Below are positions 37,288 to 41,883 of a stretch of DNA of 41,883 bases, one piece after another. Within the stretch, counting starts at the first letter, position 1. Each line of letters starts with the position of its first letter. The translations under genes were made by a program, and so were the position numbers. Location: assembly GCF_028287845.1 (NCBI RefSeq), contig NZ_JAQBOW010000109.1, forward strand, positions 1-41,883. Reading direction: 5' to 3'. Under the pieces are notes generated by a model. The model worked only from the letters and a program-made list of their open reading frames with translations, had not been told where the DNA came from and searched no databases. This DNA comes from Mucilaginibacter sp. Its GTDB lineage: Bacteria; Bacteroidota; Bacteroidia; Sphingobacteriales; Sphingobacteriaceae.

Positions 37288-37796
37288 ATGCCTGCCAAAC
37301 CCAAACAAGTATATTTTATTAATAATGCGGGGCTGGTGCTAATTACCCCTTTTATTGTTACGTACTTTACAAGGCTGAGCCTGGATGTAGCGTTTAAAAG
37401 TGACAGCGATAGGCAAAAGGCCATACAAGCGCTACTGTTTGTAGCTACCGGTAATGACACTTACACCCTACCTGACGCTGAAGCAATGGGGTTGATTTTT
37501 GGGCTTGAAGTAACAGCAATTAAAATTCTGCCACCTCTGACAACAGAAGAAAAGGTAATTGCAGAGGGCCTGTTACAGGCCATGTTAAAAACCTGGGATA
37601 AATTAAATAACACATCTATAAACGGGTTAAGAACATCTTTTTTACAACGCCCCGGCAAACTAACTAAAGATGAGGATAAGGTATCGATAATAGTAGAAAA
37701 GGAGCGTATGATGTGCTGTTGCAAACACTACCGTGGGCATACGGAATGATAAAACACCCATGGATGCCAAAGGTTACTTACACTGAGTGGACGTAA
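37288..37796 (+). pseudogene. Remnant of contractile injection system tape-measure protein (C-terminal domain, frameshifted)
   Basis: From ATG 37288 the frame reads PKQVYFINNAGLVLITPF, RQKAIQALLFVATGN, LLQAMLKTWDKLNNTSING and LRTSFLQRPGKLTKDED. These are the conserved C-terminal blocks of the Bacteroidota contractile injection system tape-measure family (CIS_TMP). After VEKER the frame goes wrong and stops at 37749. A shift of one base at about 37705-37707 restores YDVLLQTLPWAYGMIKHPW and MPKVTYTEW, the family's expected end, up to TAA at 37794-37796. The long N-terminal part is also absent, so this is a broken fragment, not a sequencing slip alone. The frame is open upstream to a TTG at 37234. 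No other injection-system gene is in the window. Confidence 0.85.
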
Positions 37797-37904
37797 CAGA
37801 GATGCAAAATATTGAACCTCTGGCCGGTGTTAAGAATTAATAGCGAGTGTCCGTCCGCCAGATACCCGACAGGTTTATGACAAGCGGACAGAGGAGAAAA
37901 AAAT
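37797..37904. other. Intergenic stretch with GTCCGTCCGC / GCGGAC words
   Basis: GTCCGTCCGC at 37851-37860 faces GCGGAC at 37884-37889. No gene is seen. Confidence 0.45.
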
Positions 37905-37936
37905 TAAGCGTCATCCTATGTTTGTATAGGATGACG
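37897..37936 (-). terminator. Strong hairpin, probable minus-strand terminator
   Basis: CGTCATCCTAT (37909-37919) pairs perfectly with ATAGGATGACG (37926-37936) across a 6-base loop. On the minus strand the hairpin is followed by CTTAA and seven T residues. It would end transcripts coming from the amidase gene, about 175 bases downstream of its stop. Confidence 0.65.
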
Positions 37937-37964
37937 TGTGGTAGGAGGGTGCAAAAAAGCGTAA

Positions 37965-38068
37965 AGGCCTGTCAGCACACCGGGCCGGGAAGACGACGCG
38001 CTACTTAGCCTACGTGAGATTGCCACGCTACCGCCGCAATGACGCTCGGAGAGAAACTTGACAGGCCT
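37965..38068. repeat. Dispersed palindromic intergenic element
   Basis: AGGCCTGTCA (37965-37974) and TGACAGGCCT (38059-38068) bound about 85 bases. Read on the minus strand these contain CGTCATTGCGGCGG and GTGGCAATCTCACG, resembling the widely scattered CGTCATTGCGAG / GCAATCTC type of intergenic repeat known in many bacteria. Confidence 0.65.
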
Positions 38069-38108
38069 AATCTCCAATCTTTAATCTTCAATCACTAATC
38101 TTTAATTT
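38060..38108. repeat. Right border of the inverted-repeat block
   Basis: GACAGGCCTAATC then CCAATCTTTAATCTTCAATC and CTAATCTTTAAT form the reverse complement of the left border words at 37115-37177. Confidence 0.8.
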
Positions 38109-38109
38109 C

Positions 38110-38634
38110 TTAAACAGTAAGTTCATCAATTAACTGCCCGTTAGCCATTGCAATAAGTTTATTAATATCTACACCACTGCCGGGGCATTTCTTTAACGAA
38201 TATATTTCGTGATGGCCTATAACGTGCTTACGATCTATAGGAATGCCCCAACGCTTGCTGATGACCCGTATTAAGTCGCTGCTGGTTTGATACATTTCGT
38301 CGGTCCAGTTGGTATTGAAGTCACCCTCATGCTCAATACCTATGGTGTAAAAATCCGGACTAATGTATAACCCGCTTTCTGTTTGCTTAATAAGGCTCCA
38401 CGTTGGGGCATTAACCCTACCCGCATGGTAGGCGGTATCTCTTTCATTCACATACTGGTGCACCTGCCCTGCTTTACCCACGCCATAATGTGCCGATGCT
38501 TTTGATATAAGGCTCTGGAACCAGCTATCGGTACCATATAAGGTGCCTTGCATAATATGTATTACTATAGCTTCGGGCTTATGGCCCTTGCGGCCCCCAT
38601 AAAAATTCGGACTTGGTTTATTTACAATATTCAT
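38110..38634 (-). CDS. N-acetylmuramoyl-L-alanine amidase, Amidase_2 type
   Basis: 174 aa, single amidase domain with no signal peptide. Zinc ligands are His26 (VIHIMQG), His141 (GHHEI) and Cys150 (KKCPG). YHAGR, TIGIEHEGD and KHVIGHHEI are typical of the T7-lysozyme/PGRP fold. The enzyme splits the bond between MurNAc and L-alanine in peptidoglycan. Without a signal peptide it may act inside the cell on muropeptides, or be released by lysis as phage endolysins are. It lies next to the injection-system remnant, but this type of amidase is common as a stand-alone gene, so a link is not shown. Confidence 0.92.
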   Translation of the reverse strand: MNIVNKPSPNFYGGRKGHKPEAIVIHIMQGTLYGTDSWFQSLISKASAHYGVGKAGQVHQYVNERDTAYHAGRVNAPTWSLIKQTESGLYISPDFYTIGIEHEGDFNTNWTDEMYQTSSDLIRVISKRWGIPIDRKHVIGHHEIYSLKKCPGSGVDINKLIAMANGQLIDELTV

Positions 38635-38921
38635 GTGCTTTCTTTTTACCTGGAATTAAACCGGCAAAGCTTTCAACAGCACCCTAAAGCTGCTGATCGC
38701 TCTCTTTTTTGCCGGTCGTTATTAACTACTAATTAAACTAACGATACAAATGTGGGCACTAAAAGCAATATGGCTTACCGTAAAGTCCCCCTTTTTTATA
38801 GGGTATTTTTACCCTTTTTTTTAGGGTGTAAATACTTTGATAATGTGCGGTTTAATATTGATTTTAGTAATATTGTAATGCACAACTTAAACCACCTTTT
38901 TAATTTAAACCTTTCACACAC
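38635..38921. other. Divergent intergenic region
   Basis: 287 AT-rich bases. It carries the run TTTTTTATAGGGTATTTTT and TACCCTTTTT near 38791-38826 (a TAGGGTA/TACCC hairpin). No gene is seen. Confidence 0.4.
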
Positions 38922-39500
38922 ATGAAAAAATTAGTGTTACCTCTTATCACTTTAATAATTGGCCTTGTTGCCGGTTTTTATTATGCCAACTCAAAAAGCA
39001 CGGCTACAGCCGCGGTTGCCGCGCTAACTGATACAGCAGGATTTAAATCAGAAAACAGCATCAGCTATGATGAAGCAAAAATGCTAGTAGACACCTTTGG
39101 TACCCGCGGCCTTGACGATGACAGCAACAAACCCGGCGGCAGGGGCTCAAAAACCCGCAGCATTTTTATGCCTTTATCCAAGCTTGACAGTTTAGTTGCC
39201 GCGTTGGATGCGGCCCGAAAAAAAGATGGAAAAACCGACGGGCTGCGTATCTATTTCGGCAGGTACCCTAAATTACAACTGGACAGGATGCCGTATCAGC
39301 ATCCGTACCGCAATACTATTATATTGGTTTCTACCAAAGATACCAGTGTGCTGCCCAAAGGAGCAAAGGACCCCATACATATACACATAGATTATTTTGG
39401 CGCGCCAAACCATAAATTACCTATGCATTTGTTTGCTGTCGATCCGCAAAATCGCGGCGAAATGTGCCCTAATAACTGCGATGGTGCCTTATTGCTATAA
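38922..39500 (+). CDS. Membrane-anchored hypothetical protein
   Basis: 192 aa. The N-terminal hydrophobic segment LVLPLITLIIGLVAGFYYA (residues 4-22) is a signal anchor. The remainder is soluble and periplasmic: SISYDEAKMLVDTFGTRGL, then RSIFMPLSKLDSLVAAL and LRIYFGRYPKLQ. A C-terminal CPNNC motif near residue 183 (GEMCPNNCDG) could bind a metal or form a disulfide. I do not recognise a family. It is upstream of the membrane protein / kinase / regulator operon on the same strand, 69 bases away. Confidence 0.7.
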   Translation: MKKLVLPLITLIIGLVAGFYYANSKSTATAAVAALTDTAGFKSENSISYDEAKMLVDTFGTRGLDDDSNKPGGRGSKTRSIFMPLSKLDSLVAALDAARKKDGKTDGLRIYFGRYPKLQLDRMPYQHPYRNTIILVSTKDTSVLPKGAKDPIHIHIDYFGAPNHKLPMHLFAVDPQNRGEMCPNNCDGALLL

Positions 39501-39520
39501 ATTAAAGACATCCCTATAAT

Positions 39521-39555
39521 TCTCCCCTCTACTTTGGAGGGGGCTTGGGGAGAGG
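39521..39555. repeat. CCCCTC-GAGGGG hairpin repeat
   Basis: CCCCTC ACTTT-type loop GAGGGG followed by GGCTTGGGGAGAGG. This resembles a frequent intergenic repeat of Bacteroidota (CTCCCCTCC...GGAGGGG...GGGGAGG). It may terminate the gene before it. Confidence 0.6.
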
Positions 39556-39569
39556 TAAAAAAAGAAAAT

Positions 39570-40211
39570 ATGTCGTTTATAATTTTTATCGAGGCTACCT
39601 GTTTTATCATCGCTTTTATTTGTTTAATAAAGGATGCAAATTTTGCGTGGCGCAGCATAGTTCTTTTCCTGCTGATAACCTGTGCTACAGAGATATCAGG
39701 CAAGCTGTTAAAAAACGCGCATCAGCATAACCAATGGCTATATAATATATTCCTGGTTTTCGAGGCCGGCTTTACCAGCCTCCTATTTAGCAACATATTA
39801 AGCAAATACGTTAACAGCAGGCCCATTATTTTAGCGGGGCTTGCTTTATTATTGCTGCTATATGGTTATGATATATACGATCATGGCTTCTTTGTGTTTA
39901 ATGATGTTACAGCAACCGTTATGTCGGTTGTGTTTGTGATATATAGCTTTTACTATTATTTCCTGCTGATAAAGGATGAGCATTATATAGATCTTAAACG
40001 TTCTGCTTCTTTTTGGTGGGTTGCCGGCACACTGTTCTTTTATTTTGGCAGCACGGCAGTTAACGTGTTCTTCACATACCTAAAAAATGTAAAAATTGCA
40101 GGGCATAACATTACCTATTTTATATTTACGGCGCTTACTATTATTTTGTATGGCTGCTGGAGCTATTCATTCATTTGCAAAAAATGGCTAACAACAACAT
40201 CACAGAGCTAA
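39570..40211 (+). CDS. Seven-helix membrane protein linked to a two-component system
   Basis: 213 aa from ATG at 39570; a TTG 12 codons earlier reads through the GC-rich hairpin and is unlikely. Hydrophobic helices cover almost the whole protein (FIIFIEATCFIIAFICLI, SIVLFLLITC, LLFSNILSKYV, ILAGLALLLLLYGYDIY, VMSVVFVIYSFYYYFLLI, GTLFFYFGSTAVNVFF, YFIFTALTIILYGCW). Family is unknown. It overlaps the histidine kinase start by 28 bases, so the two are probably translated together, and it may be the sensory part. Confidence 0.8.
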   Translation: MSFIIFIEATCFIIAFICLIKDANFAWRSIVLFLLITCATEISGKLLKNAHQHNQWLYNIFLVFEAGFTSLLFSNILSKYVNSRPIILAGLALLLLLYGYDIYDHGFFVFNDVTATVMSVVFVIYSFYYYFLLIKDEHYIDLKRSASFWWVAGTLFFYFGSTAVNVFFTYLKNVKIAGHNITYFIFTALTIILYGCWSYSFICKKWLTTTSQS

Positions 40212-40969
40212 TTTTAATAGCTACGCTGATATTTTTATTGGCGCCCGTTTTTATTATCCTGTATGTGCTGGTTTATAACCGGCGCAAAATAATGCATATC
40301 GAAGAAAAAGAGCAGATGAAGCTGGCCTTTGATGCCGAAATTGTAAAAACACAGCTCGAGGTGCAGGAGCAAACCATGCAAAACATAGGTGCCGACCTGC
40401 ACGATAATATTGGCCAGCTGCTTAGCCTGAGCTCGCTCACCCTAAACTCCATACAGCTTGACGACCTTGAAAAAGCGCGGCAAAAGATAGATGCTGCTAT
40501 TGACCTTACCGGTCGCTCTATTAAAGAAATGCGCCTGTTGGGCAAACTCCTGCAGGGTGACCAACTGCTGGGCGTGGGTCTGTCGGAAGCGATATGCCAT
40601 GAAATTAACTGGATTGAAAAATCTGGCAAGTACCAGGTAAATTATGTGCACGAGGGCGAAGAGCCGCCAAATAGCAGTTTGGATAAGGACCTCATCATTT
40701 TCCGTATATTACAGGAGGTGATGAATAATATTATCAAGCACTCGTTTGCCACGCAGATCAATATAAAATTAGCCTACATAGGGCAACAAATGCAGCTGCA
40801 CATTCACGATAATGGCGTAGGTTTTAATGGCGATAGCCCGCAGGCCACAAATATGGGCATGGGCTTGCAAAACATGCATAAAAGGGCCCATATAGTTGGC
40901 GGCGAATTAATCATCCAGTCACAAAAAAACGAAGGCACTCGTATAAGCGTAATAATTCCCTATCCCTAA
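40184..40969 (+). CDS. Sensor histidine kinase, NarL/LuxR-partner type
   Basis: 261 aa from ATG at 40184 (MANNNITELI); the frame is open to a TTG at 40175. One membrane helix (~8-30) leads into a coiled coil and the HisKA_3 dimerisation domain with phosphorylated His73 in ADLHDNIGQLLSLSSLTL. The ATPase domain has N-box EVMNNIIKH, G-boxes DNGVGFN and NMGMGLQNM, and ends IPYP. It has no separate sensory domain, so the membrane protein encoded upstream may supply the signal. It would phosphorylate the response regulator that starts three bases later. Confidence 0.95.
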   Translation: MANNNITELILIATLIFLLAPVFIILYVLVYNRRKIMHIEEKEQMKLAFDAEIVKTQLEVQEQTMQNIGADLHDNIGQLLSLSSLTLNSIQLDDLEKARQKIDAAIDLTGRSIKEMRLLGKLLQGDQLLGVGLSEAICHEINWIEKSGKYQVNYVHEGEEPPNSSLDKDLIIFRILQEVMNNIIKHSFATQINIKLAYIGQQMQLHIHDNGVGFNGDSPQATNMGMGLQNMHKRAHIVGGELIIQSQKNEGTRISVIIPYP

Positions 40970-40972
40970 ACA

Positions 40973-41614
40973 ATGAAAAACCCGAAAATCCGCATCGCAA
41001 TTGTTGATGATCATACCCTTTTTCGTAACGGCGTTGCCGCGCTTATGCGTGAGTTTGACGATCTGCAGGTACTGTTCGAGGCCGATAACGGTTACCAGTT
41101 GCAGCAAATGATAACCCGGCACCCCTTGCCGCAGGTAATATTAATGGATATAAATATGCCGGTATTGGATGGCTATGGCGCAACAACCTGGCTAAAAGCA
41201 AACCACCCAACCGTAAAAGTTTTGGCCCTAAGCATGTTCGAGGATGACAAGGCCGTAATACAAATGCTAAAATGCGGCGCATGCGGCTATTTGCTAAAAG
41301 AATCGGGCCCGCGTGAGGTGCATGAGGCCATTAAAGTAATTGCAGAGAAAGGGATGTATATGAATGACCTGGTATCAAGCAAAATGGTGCGCTCGCTTAC
41401 CAATACCGAAAGCGTGCCGGTTTTCTCGAAAAACGAAGCCGCATTTATAGAACTTTGCTGCACCGAACTAACCTACAAAGAAATAGCCGACCAAATGTTT
41501 ATAAGCCCGCGCACGGTTGATAATTACCGCGAGGCCCTCTTCCAAAAGCTCAACCTCAAATCAAGAATAGGCCTGGTGCTGTACGCCATACAAAATGATA
41601 TGGTGAAATTGTGA
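40973..41614 (+). CDS. Response regulator, NarL/FixJ type with LuxR DNA-binding domain
   Basis: 213 aa. The receiver domain has the acidic pair in IVDDHTLFRNG, phosphoacceptor Asp59 in VILMDINMP, and Lys in YLLKESGPREV. The LuxR helix-turn-helix is at ~150-205 (LTYKEIADQMFISPRTVDNYREALFQKL). The kinase stop codon is three bases upstream, so it is the last gene of this operon. The regulon is unknown. Confidence 0.96.
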   Translation: MKNPKIRIAIVDDHTLFRNGVAALMREFDDLQVLFEADNGYQLQQMITRHPLPQVILMDINMPVLDGYGATTWLKANHPTVKVLALSMFEDDKAVIQMLKCGACGYLLKESGPREVHEAIKVIAEKGMYMNDLVSSKMVRSLTNTESVPVFSKNEAAFIELCCTELTYKEIADQMFISPRTVDNYREALFQKLNLKSRIGLVLYAIQNDMVKL

Positions 41615-41619
41615 GGTTA

Positions 41620-41643
41620 GAGCGGATGATCAACCGTCCGCTC
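41620..41643 (+). terminator. Possible terminator hairpin after the response regulator
   Basis: GAGCGGA pairs with TCCGCTC across ten bases, followed by GCCCGTTTTG. The T-tract is weak. The words CCGTCCGC and GCGGACGGAC recur nearby (41635-41679). Confidence 0.45.
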
Positions 41644-41770
41644 GCCCGTTTTGCCTCACTCCCTTTGCGGACGGACACCCCAATACACATTTGTTGGTGA
41701 TAATACATAACGGCGTGCGCGCAATCACGGCTTGGTGAATACGCGGATTACCGATTTGCCATAAAACAAG

Positions 41771-41801
41771 AAACCCCATGAACTTTAGTTCACAGGGTTT
41801 T
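41771..41801 (-). terminator. rRNA operon terminator
   Basis: On the minus strand AAACCC, GTGAAC, loop TAAA, GTTCAT, GGGTTT form a long hairpin followed by CTTGTTTTAT. It is about 15 bases after the 5S 3' end. Confidence 0.85.
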
Positions 41802-41814
41802 CCTGATTTAAATT

Positions 41815-41883
41815 GGGCACCGACCTACTCTCCCACGTTTTACCGCAGTACCATCGGCTCTGGCGGGCTTGACTTCTCTGTTC
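41815..41883 (-). rRNA. rrf: 5S ribosomal RNA, 3' part (5' end outside window)
   Basis: The minus strand reads GAACAGAGAAGTCAAGCCCG, CAGAGCCGATGGTACTG, then a loop and GGGAGAGTAGGTCGGTGCCC, the conserved 3' two-thirds of 5S rRNA. The exact 3' base is uncertain by a few positions. It implies a complete rRNA operon continuing past the right edge on the minus strand. Confidence 0.95.

Noticed and set aside
37234..37749. Intact 171-aa gene starting at 37234
   Set aside because: The start is a TTG, the first 18 residues do not match the family and the true C-terminus lies in another frame; treated as a pseudogene.
38110..38634. Amidase as phage endolysin of a prophage
   Set aside because: No holin, structural or integrase genes are nearby apart from the tape-measure fragment, and this amidase type is common on Bacteroidota chromosomes.

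Overview
The window looks like chromosomal DNA of a Bacteroidota, most likely a Sphingobacteriaceae soil bacterium of the Mucilaginibacter/Pedobacter kind. The reasons are a TonB-dependent receptor paired with a DUF4249 lipoprotein, GH29 and GH16 secreted enzymes, DoxX and DUF4386 membrane proteins, an AraC-type regulator with an N-terminal CxxC domain, a TTTG / TAnnTTTG type promoter, very weak Shine-Dalgarno signals and AT-rich spacers. Genus-level placement is inference.

Layout. 1-1,060: 5' part of a methionine synthase (MetH homocysteine-methyltransferase module) on the minus strand, behind a clear SAM-I riboswitch. 1,130-7,550: Bax-inhibitor-like membrane protein, a conserved hypothetical gene with murQ, a plus-strand S41 protease, and the two GTPase genes der and era. 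7,560-9,280: a palindromic promoter, initiator tRNA-fMet, a small cassette with a secreted peroxiredoxin bounded by a duplicated tRNA-end/terminator, and efp. 9,300-15,740: a spacer with GTGAAACAC repeats, a DUF4386 protein, then a regulator, a lipoprotein with InlB-type repeats and a DUF3494 (ice-binding-like) domain, and an OmpA-family protein. 15,770-23,850: accessory carbohydrate and transport genes (GH16, GNAT, DoxX/RibD pair, GH29 fucosidase, TonB receptor plus DUF4249, PLC/GDPD-like). 24,190-30,620: DNA maintenance (recA, nth, an ECF sigma factor, uvrA). 30,700-36,944: alpha/beta hydrolase, MORN-repeat protein, oligopeptide-type binding lipoprotein, a 400-bp non-coding repeat block, aconitase. 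37,084-38,108: a repeat-bounded block holding a frameshifted C-terminal remnant of a contractile-injection-system tape-measure protein. 38,110-41,614: amidase, a small anchored protein, and a membrane protein / histidine kinase / response regulator operon. The right edge enters a minus-strand rRNA operon at its 5S gene.

How it fits together. Most genes are housekeeping (translation, ribosome assembly GTPases, DNA repair, TCA cycle, cell-wall recycling). The accessory layer is envelope and polysaccharide biology. Repair genes cluster (recA, nth, uvrA) with a sigma factor between them, but the sequence alone does not link them in one regulon.

The most unusual content is non-coding. Many spacers carry short shuffled words arranged as long inverted repeats, with a different word at each junction. 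The initiator tRNA 3' end and its terminator are duplicated around a peroxiredoxin gene. A tape-measure pseudogene sits inside an inverted-repeat block. I found no CRISPR array, reverse transcriptase, integrase or transposase.
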